Source: CAZWCE01 sp964632505 (GTDB lineage: Bacteria > Planctomycetota > Planctomycetia > Pirellulales > Thermoguttaceae). Taken from it: DNA of 64,000 bases. Each line of letters opens with the position of its first letter. Position 1 is the first letter of the stretch. The position numbers and the translations under genes were made by a program. The stretch is taken from contig CAZWCE010000002.1 of NCBI GenBank assembly GCA_964632505.1, positions 62,001 through 126,000 on the forward strand, given 5' to 3'. This document shows, one piece after another, positions 9,397 to 18,743 of this stretch. The notes under the pieces were generated by a model. That model did no database searches. It saw only the letters and a list, made by a program, of their open reading frames with translations, and was not told where the DNA came from.

Positions 9397-12300
9397 TCAC
9401 TTCGCCTTTTGAAGTTTCACGCCGCAAAGGACCGGCTTCCGGTCGGAACGGGAATCCAGCTCGATCAGGAGTTTCCCTTTCATGGGGAACGATTTCCGCT
9501 CGAGGGTGACCACATTCCGCGGGCCTTCCGCCTCGGCGACCGGATCGAACGTTTCGGCCCAGACTTTGCCATTGACCCGAATCTCGAAGACGCGCTCTTT
9601 CGGTTCCGCTTTCCGGTCCGGTTCCGAAAACAGAAGCGTGACATCGTACAAGCCTTCGACGGCGCGGAGATCGATCTCGATCTTTTCGATGCCTTCGCCG
9701 CCGGAAGCGCCGACCCAGGGGAGGGCACCGGCCGAAACCCGCGAGATGTGGTCGCAGAACCAGTCAATCCGGCCGTCGGTCTTGACGGCAACCCGGGGAG
9801 AGGCCCCTTCATCGGGAGGGTGATTGATCCAGAGCGTTCCGTCGTTTTCCCGTCGGTCACCGGGCGCCCCCAGATTGATCCCCAACCGGAGCACTTTCAC
9901 CGGACCTTCTTCGGGCAAGGAAAAGAGGTTGTAGGTCCAGAGCTCGTTCTCCTTCATGGGAATCAGCGCGAGCGAGGTTTGATTCTGATATCCGCAGGTG
10001 CAGGTTCTCGTATAGTCGGGAGCATTGAGGACCCCGTCGGCCACGATCAGGTTCGAGGTGCACCCCGACTTGAAACCACCCAGGTTGCCGGTGCCGCTGT
10101 GATTCTTCAGGTCGTAAAAACCGGCGGCTCCGGACCGAAACGTGAGCAGATGTTCACTAGCCACCGCGGTGTTGCATCCGTAGGTCCGGGTGAAGTTCCA
10201 CGGAAACGGTTCGCCGGTCACCGGATTCGGAATCGTGATGGGCGAACCATCTTCAAGAGAGAACGCTCCCATCGACGGTTCATAGCTGGTTGTGTTCGTG
10301 ATCAACTGGTCTCCATGAATCATGCAAGGACCGGTGTACTCCAGGTCGCGATGATACCATTGGATTTTCCCCGACCCCGCCTCAAGGACCATCAATCCCC
10401 GTCCGACCTCATCGAGACTCCGGTCCACCGCCTCGGCGCCCGCTTGTACTAGAAGATCATGTTTTCGGGAATAACTCAGCCACGAGCCGAAGACATCTTC
10501 GCCCCGGCTCCAAACGACGTTGCCGGTCGCGGCATCGACCGCCAAAATGCGGCTTGGGACCGAATCGCTCAAACCGCGTCTCTTCTTCTGTTCCTTCACC
10601 CTTTGGGGCAGCTTGTCGAGCAGGTAAATACGGCCTCCTCCGGCGACGATCCCGTTATGAAGGAAGCTCAAATTCGCCGGCAACTCCCAGAGTTTTTCTC
10701 CGGTGAAGCGATCGAACACTATGAATTTCAAGGAAGCGGAGTGATCGGGACTCCAGGCGAGTCCCTTTTTCCTGCTGGGCTCGTAATCGAATAAACCGCG
10801 CTCGGTGTAATCTCCGAATCCCACCCCGGCCATGAGGAGGTCGCCGTAGATGCCGATATATCCCCACTCCGCGTTGGGGCTGTCCTCCGGCTCGGGTAGG
10901 ACGAATTCGCGAACGGTTTTCCCCGTCTCGGGATCGAGCACAAGGCACTTGTTGTTCAGGGCGAGGTAAACGCCTTGTTTGGTCGCCACGTAATTGGTTC
11001 CACGCGCGTTGGCGCCGGGAAGATGCACCTGGTTGTAGGAGGTGCTCAAGGGCGTGTCGGCGTAGGTCTCGTCGAAATAAATTTGATAGGTGCCGAGATC
11101 CGGAAAATCGCGATCCCAGAGGACCCGACCGGTATAGACGTCTCTCGCCTGGAGATTGTTCATCCCTTGTATGAAGAGGCGTCCACCGATCACTTGCTGA
11201 CTGGGTCCGTGACCGTGCCGGGGCAGAACATCCATATTGGAGCTGCCGCCGAACCACAGCAGACCCAACGGCAGTTCGACGCGGGAATCGTTCGACTTGA
11301 CCGTATTGGCGACATCGCCGTAGGCATGGGTCCAGGGAGCGGCGCCGCGGAGTGCTCCATCACGTGACACGAGAACCCCTTGCTCCCTCACGGCGATCTT
11401 CTCATTCCCAAGCACCGCTTTCAAGTCGCCGAATTCCGGAGCCCCCTCGGAAAGGCGCGGGATCCAGAGTTTTCCTCCATAGGGACGAACCGACCGGTAA
11501 AGATCTTCGAGCGATTCTTGCGCAACGGAGTCTTCCAAGAAGTCTTTGTCGAGATACACCAACTCGGCCAGGTAAGGGGGAGCGCGGAACGCGACGGGGT
11601 CGGCCGCATGCAATACGACCTTCTCGCCGTAGAGCCCGAGCGCGTCCAGCTTTCGGCGATATCGGTCCACGATTTCCGCATCGGGATCCACTCCCACGAT
11701 GTGCAGCGAGGAGTTCTCGGCGACCGCGAGAAGGAGCTCGAAGTCATCGAGACCGTACCAGAGGGCATATCCTTCGGGCGAGCCGGTCATTTCCAACAAC
11801 TCCGCGGCCCGCGCTTGGGCGCCGGGATCGGGCGATCCCTTCAGCTTCTGATCGGGAAGGTGCCTTGTACCGGGAGTGGTGGCCGCGAAAGCGAGGATTC
11901 GACCGTCGAGCGTGACCGCGAACAGTCGATCATCGGCGGCCAACAATCGGAGGATCTTCCCTTCGACGGGAAGCTTCCAGGCGATTTTCGGCGGTTGCTC
12001 CCCTTGAGGCAGTTCGATCGCCGTGATCGCGCCATCACCCGCGGCGTAGAGCCGCTTGCCTGCACGGATCAAATCGCCCGTGCCGTCCGCCTCGATCTTC
12101 CAAAGAACTTTCTTGGCATCATCCAGTCCGAAGACGCAAGCCGGAGAGCCGGAGGTTTTCTCTTGCGCCGCATAGAGAAGTTTTCCATCCAGGACCGGTT
12201 CGTTCACACGAAAATCGGTCACTTCTCCACCGGGCAGATTCATCGCGAGCGTCTCTCTTCTCCGAGTGTGCACGAACGCCTGCCTGTCGTTGGTCGCGAC

Positions 12301-13158
12301 GAAGGAGCCGCCTTCCCCCTTGTCCCCGAAGTTGAAAAAAACGAGTTCGCCGTTGTCTCGATCGAGGGCCGCCGGGAGAGATCGCCCGCCGGGCACAAGC
12401 AGCAGCTCGTCGGTCAAGGCGAATTGGCCCTGGGGAGCGACGCCGGCAAACGACGGAGCCCGATGCGGCTGTTTTTGAAAATCCGCGCTGGTGTCGTCGT
12501 GGATCCAGACGACGTTGCCGGACTCGACGTCCAACGCATAGATAAAGATCCCCATGAACGGCCAGATACTCGAGGCGAAATAGACCGTGCCGTCTTCCGC
12601 CACGGGTCCGCCCCGCGCAGGCCATGAAGAGATCAGCCGACGATTCCCAAGCCCCTTTCGAGACGAAGGGGCACCTCGAAATTTCCAGTGCTCCTTTCCT
12701 GAAGCGGGGTCGAGGCAGTACAAATACCCGTCGTCGCTGCAGAAGAGCACACGGCCTTCGACGACGACCGGGGCAAATCGAATCGGACCGTCGGCATAGA
12801 ACCTCCATAATTCCTTGCCCGATTCGGCATCGAGCGCCACCAACTTATCGGTATCGTTGAAACCGATGAACATTTTTCCATCGGCAACGACCGGCTCGAA
12901 AACCCGGTCATATGTCATCATATCTTGATTCAGAGGATTTTCCCAAACTTGTTCTCTCGGGGAATATTCGCGGACCCAGTCGAGAACCAGTCGATCGGGA
13001 AGGTTTTCCGGAGACGAGGCGGAGTGTCGGGCATTGCCGCGCCACTGTGGCCAATCGGAGCCGCAAGCAACTCGTGGCATCGCCGGGGAAAGCACAACAC
13101 CTCCCAGAAAAAGACCAAACACAAACAAATGGAGAATGAGGGGGAAAAAGCGTTTCAT
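9397..13158 (-). CDS. Secreted PQQ-like double beta-propeller protein with embedded methyltransferase-like segment
   Basis: 1253 aa. The start at ATG 13158 gives a signal peptide (MKRFFPLILHLFVFGLFLGG); a longer in-frame extension upstream is hydrophilic and rejected. Residues 34-42 read SDWPQWRGN, common in planctomycete exported propellers. Propeller 1 with PQQ-like repeats (ALDAESGKELWRF, CLDPASGKEHWKF, ALDVESGNVVWIH) spans about 50-440. Residues about 460-600 look like a Rossmann/SAM-methyltransferase fold (LHIVGVDPDAEIVDRYRRKL) without the glycine-rich loop. A second propeller runs about 605-1130 (VYTGRVLWDRD, AATGNVVWSRG), then a malectin-like beta domain at the C-terminus (VFEIRVNGKVWAETFDP). 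It is likely periplasmic or surface bound. Methanol-dehydrogenase-type PQQ ligands were not identified, so a redox activity is not claimed. Confidence 0.88.
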   Translation of the reverse strand: MKRFFPLILHLFVFGLFLGGVVLSPAMPRVACGSDWPQWRGNARHSASSPENLPDRLVLDWVREYSPREQVWENPLNQDMMTYDRVFEPVVADGKMFIGFNDTDKLVALDAESGKELWRFYADGPIRFAPVVVEGRVLFCSDDGYLYCLDPASGKEHWKFRGAPSSRKGLGNRRLISSWPARGGPVAEDGTVYFASSIWPFMGIFIYALDVESGNVVWIHDDTSADFQKQPHRAPSFAGVAPQGQFALTDELLLVPGGRSLPAALDRDNGELVFFNFGDKGEGGSFVATNDRQAFVHTRRRETLAMNLPGGEVTDFRVNEPVLDGKLLYAAQEKTSGSPACVFGLDDAKKVLWKIEADGTGDLIRAGKRLYAAGDGAITAIELPQGEQPPKIAWKLPVEGKILRLLAADDRLFAVTLDGRILAFAATTPGTRHLPDQKLKGSPDPGAQARAAELLEMTGSPEGYALWYGLDDFELLLAVAENSSLHIVGVDPDAEIVDRYRRKLDALGLYGEKVVLHAADPVAFRAPPYLAELVYLDKDFLEDSVAQESLEDLYRSVRPYGGKLWIPRLSEGAPEFGDLKAVLGNEKIAVREQGVLVSRDGALRGAAPWTHAYGDVANTVKSNDSRVELPLGLLWFGGSSNMDVLPRHGHGPSQQVIGGRLFIQGMNNLQARDVYTGRVLWDRDFPDLGTYQIYFDETYADTPLSTSYNQVHLPGANARGTNYVATKQGVYLALNNKCLVLDPETGKTVREFVLPEPEDSPNAEWGYIGIYGDLLMAGVGFGDYTERGLFDYEPSRKKGLAWSPDHSASLKFIVFDRFTGEKLWELPANLSFLHNGIVAGGGRIYLLDKLPQRVKEQKKRRGLSDSVPSRILAVDAATGNVVWSRGEDVFGSWLSYSRKHDLLVQAGAEAVDRSLDEVGRGLMVLEAGSGKIQWYHRDLEYTGPCMIHGDQLITNTTSYEPSMGAFSLEDGSPITIPNPVTGEPFPWNFTRTYGCNTAVASEHLLTFRSGAAGFYDLKNHSGTGNLGGFKSGCTSNLIVADGVLNAPDYTRTCTCGYQNQTSLALIPMKENELWTYNLFSLPEEGPVKVLRLGINLGAPGDRRENDGTLWINHPPDEGASPRVAVKTDGRIDWFCDHISRVSAGALPWVGASGGEGIEKIEIDLRAVEGLYDVTLLFSEPDRKAEPKERVFEIRVNGKVWAETFDPVAEAEGPRNVVTLERKSFPMKGKLLIELDSRSDRKPVLCGVKLQKAK

Positions 13159-13636
13159 ATCGGGAGATTCCTTACTCGAAATGATGCAGGACGAGTGGCA
13201 TTCATCAAGGTCAACAATATCGCGTCCAAAAAACGAGATTGAACGAGTCGAGAAGCGCCGTAGAATCAGCGTTAATTCAGCATGGAAGCAAGAATACACA
13301 GTCGACGGAACACATTGAGCAACATAAAGAATTATAGCCATTTCGGGCCGGTTGTCACTCGAAAAAGAGAGTGAAAACAGAAGTTTCATCTTTCTCTGAT
13401 CTCCTGAAAACTTTAGGGAGGCGAATAAGAATTCCATCTTTTCCCGTCTTTTTGACCGATCCGACGATGACGAGATCGGATTTCCCGCGTAATCCGGTGG
13501 ATAGAAGACGGTTTCGAAAATGAAGTGACCGTATTGGTTATTTTGAAATGACATCTACATGGGGATGGGCCTGGAAAAAATCCATCACGACTTGGATCCC
13601 TAATCGATTCTGCGAATGACGAATAGGAGGTATTGA
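13159..13636. other. Divergent intergenic region before the virion-like cassette
   Basis: It separates the propeller gene (minus) from the three-gene cassette (plus). It contains AATCGATTC at 13602-13610, which recurs just after the cassette. No good promoter hexamers were found for the cassette. No gene is supported here. Confidence 0.45.
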
Positions 13637-14557
13637 ATGGACGCGACGAAACCGGCTGTTTCGATGGACGGCAACCCGACGGACGAGGAGAAAATCATTG
13701 CGGTGGTCAATCGCCGCGAGCCGGTGACGATCACCGACGAGGCGGTCGGCGGTCGCTGGTATCATGCGGTTCGATGCGTCTGCGATCAGCGGTTCACGCC
13801 CGTGGAATGGGAATCGGCGTTTCTGGCGGTCGCCTCGGCCCTAGGCGGGCGGCTGGTGAATGTTCGCCCTCCGGCGGAGCAGGAGAATTTTCCGTTTCCC
13901 GCGAACGTCCGGGCGGAATGGTCGGTCACGCTGACGATCGGCGGGGCGGCGAAAACAACGACCTTTTCCGATTTCGCGGCCGGTCTGTACTACTGCATTC
14001 TTCTGGTCGAGACGACCGACACGATCACCAACGCCGACCTCGATACGGCCGAAGACACGATCGCCGCCGATGCCGATATGGACCGGACGGCGACGTTCAA
14101 GCTCCTCTCCTCGCTTCTTTGCGAGACCGGCGGTACCGTTTCGGTGACGACCGACCTGGCCTTCGATACGTTCAAACGCGACCTGGTGGCGGACCTGGCG
14201 GCCGGGGTGGCGCGAAGCGGGTTCGACCTGCACGTGGAGCTTCCGGCGACGGACCCGGGCGACGGGTCGGCTTGGCTCGGGGAGGTGGTGCCGGATACGG
14301 TGCTGCCCGGCAATTCGGAAGCGGCGACGCCCGAGACGTGGGGGACGTGGCGATCCGTGGCGGTGGCCCTCGATGCCGGACAAGGGATCGTGCACCTTTC
14401 CCCGCCGGTCGGTGCGCACGCCTGGGACGGACGGAAGATGACGGCCGAACAGGTGGCGGCGTTTGCCGACCATTTCGGGGCGGCGAATCTGCTGACGACG
14501 CAAGAGTACCATGATCGGGTCACCAGCACGGATTACCGGACGGAGGAGGTGGTCTGA
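13637..14557 (+). CDS. Hypothetical protein, first gene of a virion-like three-gene cassette
   Basis: 306 aa, start at ATG 13637 with a perfect AGGAGG six bases upstream (13625-13630). No signal peptide, TM helix or known motif. Composition is Thr-, Ala- and Asp-rich with alternating beta-type stretches (for example WSVTLTIGGAAKTTTF), plus a short helical part (ATFKLLSSLLCE). The stop at 14557 precedes the next ATG by one base, and its 3' end carries the next gene's AGGAGG. A phage structural role is inferred only from its neighbours. No function can be assigned. Confidence 0.75.
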   Translation: MDATKPAVSMDGNPTDEEKIIAVVNRREPVTITDEAVGGRWYHAVRCVCDQRFTPVEWESAFLAVASALGGRLVNVRPPAEQENFPFPANVRAEWSVTLTIGGAAKTTTFSDFAAGLYYCILLVETTDTITNADLDTAEDTIAADADMDRTATFKLLSSLLCETGGTVSVTTDLAFDTFKRDLVADLAAGVARSGFDLHVELPATDPGDGSAWLGEVVPDTVLPGNSEAATPETWGTWRSVAVALDAGQGIVHLSPPVGAHAWDGRKMTAEQVAAFADHFGAANLLTTQEYHDRVTSTDYRTEEVV

Positions 14558-14558
14558 G

Positions 14559-16988
14559 ATGTCGCTGATTCAAAAGATTCTTCAATCCGATTTTACCCAA
14601 AACTCCGACAACGAGTGGATTTCGCCGGATGCGGTAGGCGACCAGCGGCGGGATTTGCGGAGTGGCGGCAAGCACGTCTTCAACGATACGGACAATCGGA
14701 CGGTGCATGATTCCAGCGTCGGGACGAACGGGCAGTTCACTTATCTCGTCGAGGTGAAGGTCACGGACCCCGGTGCCGTGCTTTTAGGCTGGGGCGACGG
14801 GAACGGGACACTGTACGCGACGACGACGTCTCTCCGATGTTCGAAGACCGCCACCGTCGCCGACACCGACCATAACTACCTAACCGGCTTGACCCTGGAT
14901 GACGATTTTCATCGAATCGCCGTGAAAGCGGACTGGACGAGCACGCCCTACGCCCAACGGATTTGGTTGGACGGCGTCGAGCAGACCTTTGATTCCACGC
15001 TCGGCCCGGCTGCCAGTGTGGGCGGGCGCCAAGTCGGCGGGCGTGATGGAGGCTTGTACTTCGGTGGCGAGATTGCGGAGTATGCCGCCTACGAATCCTT
15101 GCTCTCGGACGCGGAAATCGAAGCCTGGTCGGCGGGTGGGGATCCCCCGGCGGCGAAGACGGCCAATGACGTGATCTGTCATTGCGACGAAGGCGACGGC
15201 ACGACCGCCTACGATGTGAGCGGCAACGAGAATCACGGCACGATCAACGGGACGATGACGAGTTTTCACGGCACGGACATCGCCCTTCGCAGTTGGCATA
15301 ACGAGGTGGGCTATAACCTATCCGGGTCGACCTACGTCCCCCGTCTCGAAACCTCCGCCAACCAAGCCCTGGACCCGGCTTCGCAAGAGGACGTGCTGGG
15401 CAACACGCTGACCTACTATGGTCGGGCAAAATACGATGGGCTGCTGAAGAGTTCCTGCATCAGCCCGAACGGGACGGACAACGTCATTACGTTCGACGAC
15501 CTCTCGGGCGTGACGATCAGCGACCAATCCGGGACATCGACCGCGTCGATCAACGGCAACGATATCGAGATGACGGCGGGCGATCTGTATTATTTACTCC
15601 TCTCGGACGGAACGGAGCTTCTCTTCGGCGAACAGGACGGTGCGACCGTTTACGATGCCTCCGGCGGTGGGAATCACGGCACGCTCGGCGGGGCTCTGGC
15701 GTCGATCTGGTCGACCACGGAATTGCAAGAGCCGCAGAACAACAAACGCGGGTTCGACCGATGGGAGAACGATTCCACGAGTGCCGATCTGTTCGTGCCA
15801 TTGCAATCGGACGGGACGTCCATCAAAGGTACCGGCGACACGATCACCGGGTATACGTGGCAGGAGAAGGTCACCGGAAGCGACAAATACCACAACGGTT
15901 CGGAGATGGAGATTTATCAACCGGCCGACTGCCCGCAACTGTACGACATCGACCAGAATGATTTTACAACTTCCATTTGGTACAATGCCGCAGGAGTGCC
16001 GCGGGCGGTGGCGTGGGGGGATTTGGTCCAGAATTACGAGAGTGCGTATCTTTGGTTGATTGGCAGCGACGGCGATCTTCGCAAGGTCTCCTTGGTGTAC
16101 GACGCGACCCCGTCGGAGAACCTCTATCTGGCGGAAAACGGCGACTGGGACACGGCGTCGAACTGGACCAGCGGGAGCGTGCCGGGAGCGGGCGAGACGG
16201 CCTTGTTCGATCAGATCAGCGGAGATTGCACGCTCGATGCGAACCAGGTGGTGGGGACGCTGGAGACGACCGCCGATTATGCCGGTACGGTGACGGTGCC
16301 GAGTAGCTACTCCCTGACGCCGGCGGCGCTGACGCCGGCCGATGCGGGGGACTTGGCGGGGAGCGGAACGCTCGTGCTTCAGGACTGGACGGCGAGCCTG
16401 CCGAGTTGGACCGGGTCGCTGACGCTCGAAGCGACCGGGGCGGCGGGGGATGTGACGATCACGCCGACCGGGACGCTGGATCTGATCGACCTGACTTTGG
16501 TGGCCTCGGGGGATGACGACCTGATCCTCGACGGGAGCGGCGGCGCGACGATCCAAATCTCCGGCGACTGGACCACCAGCGAGACCGGAACCGGGCAGGT
16601 GAAATGGAACGCGGGCACGGAAACGGTCGACCTGGACGGCACGGGAAGCCAAACGATCGACGTGAACCTCTCGGTGCACGGGTCGCATTATGTGCAAACA
16701 ATCGAGATCAGCAACACGACGACCGCGGTGAGCGTGTCGCACGATGTGTGGTGCGAGGGGCTTACGGTGGCATCGGGGGAAAAACCGAACAACATTCAGG
16801 TGTTTTCCGGGGCCGGTTATCGCATCGTACAAGCCGTCGTCACGGAAGCGTGGTTGGTTTTTCAATCGGTCTCGAACACCTCCCGCGAATGGGAATTACC
16901 CACCAATGATCCCGGCGACCTCCAACTCACCTGCAACTCCCTTCACACGAGTTCGCACCCCCTTTTCAAGGAGAACCACGAATCATGA
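14559..16988 (+). CDS. LamG-like, repeat-containing virion/tail-fibre-like protein
   Basis: 809 aa, no signal peptide. The start ATG 14559 lies directly after the upstream stop, with AGGAGG in the preceding gene. Residues about 45-195 form a concanavalin/LamG-like domain (WLDGVEQTF...YFGGEIAEYAAYESLLSDAEIEAW). Two related segments follow at about 209-265 and 355-415, each with a DGxTxYDxSGxxNHGTxxG signature and a conserved tail (YVPRL / LFVPL). Residues 430-455 contain KYHNGSEMEI, and from about 520 (ENGDWDTASNWTSG) a Thr/Gly-rich beta-solenoid-like part runs towards the C-terminus. Cytoplasmic synthesis, LamG and these repeats fit phage tail or receptor-binding proteins of environmental phages. 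A surface adhesin is the alternative, but an export signal is missing. Confidence 0.72.
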   Translation: MSLIQKILQSDFTQNSDNEWISPDAVGDQRRDLRSGGKHVFNDTDNRTVHDSSVGTNGQFTYLVEVKVTDPGAVLLGWGDGNGTLYATTTSLRCSKTATVADTDHNYLTGLTLDDDFHRIAVKADWTSTPYAQRIWLDGVEQTFDSTLGPAASVGGRQVGGRDGGLYFGGEIAEYAAYESLLSDAEIEAWSAGGDPPAAKTANDVICHCDEGDGTTAYDVSGNENHGTINGTMTSFHGTDIALRSWHNEVGYNLSGSTYVPRLETSANQALDPASQEDVLGNTLTYYGRAKYDGLLKSSCISPNGTDNVITFDDLSGVTISDQSGTSTASINGNDIEMTAGDLYYLLLSDGTELLFGEQDGATVYDASGGGNHGTLGGALASIWSTTELQEPQNNKRGFDRWENDSTSADLFVPLQSDGTSIKGTGDTITGYTWQEKVTGSDKYHNGSEMEIYQPADCPQLYDIDQNDFTTSIWYNAAGVPRAVAWGDLVQNYESAYLWLIGSDGDLRKVSLVYDATPSENLYLAENGDWDTASNWTSGSVPGAGETALFDQISGDCTLDANQVVGTLETTADYAGTVTVPSSYSLTPAALTPADAGDLAGSGTLVLQDWTASLPSWTGSLTLEATGAAGDVTITPTGTLDLIDLTLVASGDDDLILDGSGGATIQISGDWTTSETGTGQVKWNAGTETVDLDGTGSQTIDVNLSVHGSHYVQTIEISNTTTAVSVSHDVWCEGLTVASGEKPNNIQVFSGAGYRIVQAVVTEAWLVFQSVSNTSREWELPTNDPGDLQLTCNSLHTSSHPLFKENHES

Positions 16989-17392
16989 CGACCGTCCAAA
17001 GCTTGGAATATCACGGCAGCACGTTGTTGGGCAGCAGCCCGCTCTTTTTGGCAAGGCTGGAACGGCAGTTTTCGGAGAAGGACCGACTTCTGCTTCCCGA
17101 AGACATCGACGCCATCGAGTATACGGTCTACCGCGTTGAGCCGACCGAATCGGCACGCACCGCCGTCGCGGGCCACACCCAGATTACGCTGAACGTGGAA
17201 GAAGTGATTCTCGCGACGCCCGCCACCGACGCGTACTGGCCCGACGATCAACTGGGATACAATTTCAAACATCGAATCGATCAGAGCACGCAGGCGGCAT
17301 TTTCCGGCACCGGACATTACCAGGTGGAATACGCCGTCACTCCCTATGCGGAACCGACTATCGTGCTGCGTTATCGTCTCCACGTGACCTGA
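16985..17392 (+). CDS. Small beta-rich protein, third gene of the virion-like cassette
   Basis: 135 aa. Its ATG (16985) overlaps the previous stop in an ATGA, so translation is coupled; AAGGAG lies upstream at about 16969. The N-terminal 35 residues are followed by a segment IEYTVYRVEP and a beta-rich body ending VLRYRLHVT. The IEYTVYR...VAGHT layout resembles small tail or baseplate-associated proteins with one Ig-like domain, but this is a weak resemblance. No export signal. Confidence 0.68.
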   Translation: MTTVQSLEYHGSTLLGSSPLFLARLERQFSEKDRLLLPEDIDAIEYTVYRVEPTESARTAVAGHTQITLNVEEVILATPATDAYWPDDQLGYNFKHRIDQSTQAAFSGTGHYQVEYAVTPYAEPTIVLRYRLHVT

Positions 17393-17422
17393 ATCGATTC
17401 GAAACAAGCGAGTACGACTCAC

Positions 17423-18637
17423 TCAAGGCGTTTGAGACGGGAGAAAATCTTCAATCTTCTTCCCGTCCAGCATCCACGTCAAATTGAAGCGGACCATCTG
17501 CCCCCCGGAGTATTTTCCTTCGGGACCGCCTTCGAACTGCAGATAGATCCAGCCTTCGGTGGGCGTGCCGGCTCGGCCGGAGGCCAGGGAGGAGTAGGCA
17601 CTCGGCCCTTCGAAGACCAAACGTTTCACGGGCCAAGTCTTTCCGCCGTCGAAACTCCCCCACACGGTCATTCGGATCCGCTCGTGGCCGGAATGATCGG
17701 CGTTGCTGTAGATCAGAATATCCTTCCCCGAAATGGGAAGCCTCGTCAAACCGCACATCATTCCGAAGTGACCATTGTAGTTGGATCCTCTACCTTCTTC
17801 GCCACGATAGCGTGGTCCATCGGGAAGATCCTCGTGAAAACCGGGATTCTCCCATGTTTCTCCACCATCGTCACTCCAGGCATGTGAACGATCATGACGA
17901 AGAGGAGCATCCTCGGCGAACCAGTGTTTTCGGGAACTGTAATAGAGTGTTCCATCGGAAAGCTCGACGATCGCGCCTTCGCCGGTACCTTGCAACGGAA
18001 AGGGCGCACTGGGAATCCAGGTTTTTCCCCCGTCGTCGCTGTATATGGCCGTATTGTAACCGATCGGGCGTTCGTAGACCCGGGCCGGCCGAAGCAGCCG
18101 TCCCCGGTTCGGAGGATGCGACAACGTCAATCCCGTCTCACTCATGTGCAAGGAGGGGACGTTGCCGTTCTTATCTTTCCGGAATGTCGCCGGGAACTTC
18201 TCCCAATGAAGACCATCATCCCGACTGCGATACACGATCGAGGGAGACGGTGGATGCTCCTCCTGGATAAATGCGAAAAGATCGCCCGTCGAGGCATCGA
18301 CCATAAGCCCGCCCCCATGAAAGCCGGGATCGGCCACGGTGATCGCCTCCCCCCATGTCTTCCCGCCATCTTCACTTCGACGGACCCGGTAAGTATTTCT
18401 CCCCCACGAAGCCACAACGGTCCCAGCTTTGGTGACCACCACATTCGGGAAACGTTCCCCATCGAAGATTTTCTGCATCTCGAATCGTGGTTCCCCGAGG
18501 AACGAGACCAGTTCCTTCTCGAAATCGCCTTCTGCCGATTCAACGAATCCGGTTCCGGAGAAGAGGAGCAGGAAAACCATCATTGAGGGGATCACCGTGC
18601 CCGCCGCCGATTGGAATCTCGTTCTACAGATATTCAT
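17423..18637 (-). CDS. Secreted BNR/Asp-box (sialidase-like) beta-propeller protein
   Basis: 404 aa, start at ATG 18637 behind AGGAG; N-terminal export signal (hydrophobic run MMVFLLLFSGTGFVESA). Five Asp-box-like motifs are visible: RRSEDGGKTWGE, YRSRDDGLHWEK, IYSDDGGKTWIP, AWSDDGGETWEN and GSFDGGKTWPV. These are the blade turns of a six-bladed sialidase-type propeller. Family members in planctomycetes often sit in glycan loci and are annotated exo-alpha-sialidase, but the substrate cannot be read from the Asp boxes. The gene is convergent with the virion-like cassette (30-bp gap) and separated from the Mrp gene by a long divergent region. Confidence 0.87.
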   Translation of the reverse strand: MNICRTRFQSAAGTVIPSMMVFLLLFSGTGFVESAEGDFEKELVSFLGEPRFEMQKIFDGERFPNVVVTKAGTVVASWGRNTYRVRRSEDGGKTWGEAITVADPGFHGGGLMVDASTGDLFAFIQEEHPPSPSIVYRSRDDGLHWEKFPATFRKDKNGNVPSLHMSETGLTLSHPPNRGRLLRPARVYERPIGYNTAIYSDDGGKTWIPSAPFPLQGTGEGAIVELSDGTLYYSSRKHWFAEDAPLRHDRSHAWSDDGGETWENPGFHEDLPDGPRYRGEEGRGSNYNGHFGMMCGLTRLPISGKDILIYSNADHSGHERIRMTVWGSFDGGKTWPVKRLVFEGPSAYSSLASGRAGTPTEGWIYLQFEGGPEGKYSGGQMVRFNLTWMLDGKKIEDFLPSQTP

Positions 18638-18743
18638 CTTGTTTCTCCTGAGTTGTAAGTGGTTGCCTTGAGAACTCCGATTTCCGTGTCCCATCCATCA
18701 TAACAGATGGGCATCGCCACTGCTACATATACCCAAACCGGAT

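Larger units (their letters stand above)
13602..17400. repeat. 9-bp direct repeats AATCGATTC bordering the cassette
   Basis: AATCGATTC is present at 13602-13610, 27 bp before the first cassette ATG, and at 17392-17400, overlapping the last base of the last stop codon. The word is nearly palindromic, so it may be chance; it could also be a target-site duplication or an attachment core. No integrase or terminal inverted repeat was seen. Confidence 0.35.

Noticed and set aside
9409..12627. Several plus-strand frames opposite the 1253-aa propeller gene (up to 415 codons)
   Set aside because: Mirror frames of a clear signal-peptide propeller gene; low-complexity Arg/Gly composition.
13637..17392. 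The cassette as a complete prophage
   Set aside because: No integrase, repressor, terminase, portal, capsid or lysis gene within the window; only three virion-like genes are present.
17423..18637. Calling the BNR proteins true sialidases
   Set aside because: Only Asp-box structural motifs are visible; the catalytic Arg triad, Tyr and Glu were not confirmed, so substrate naming would overreach.
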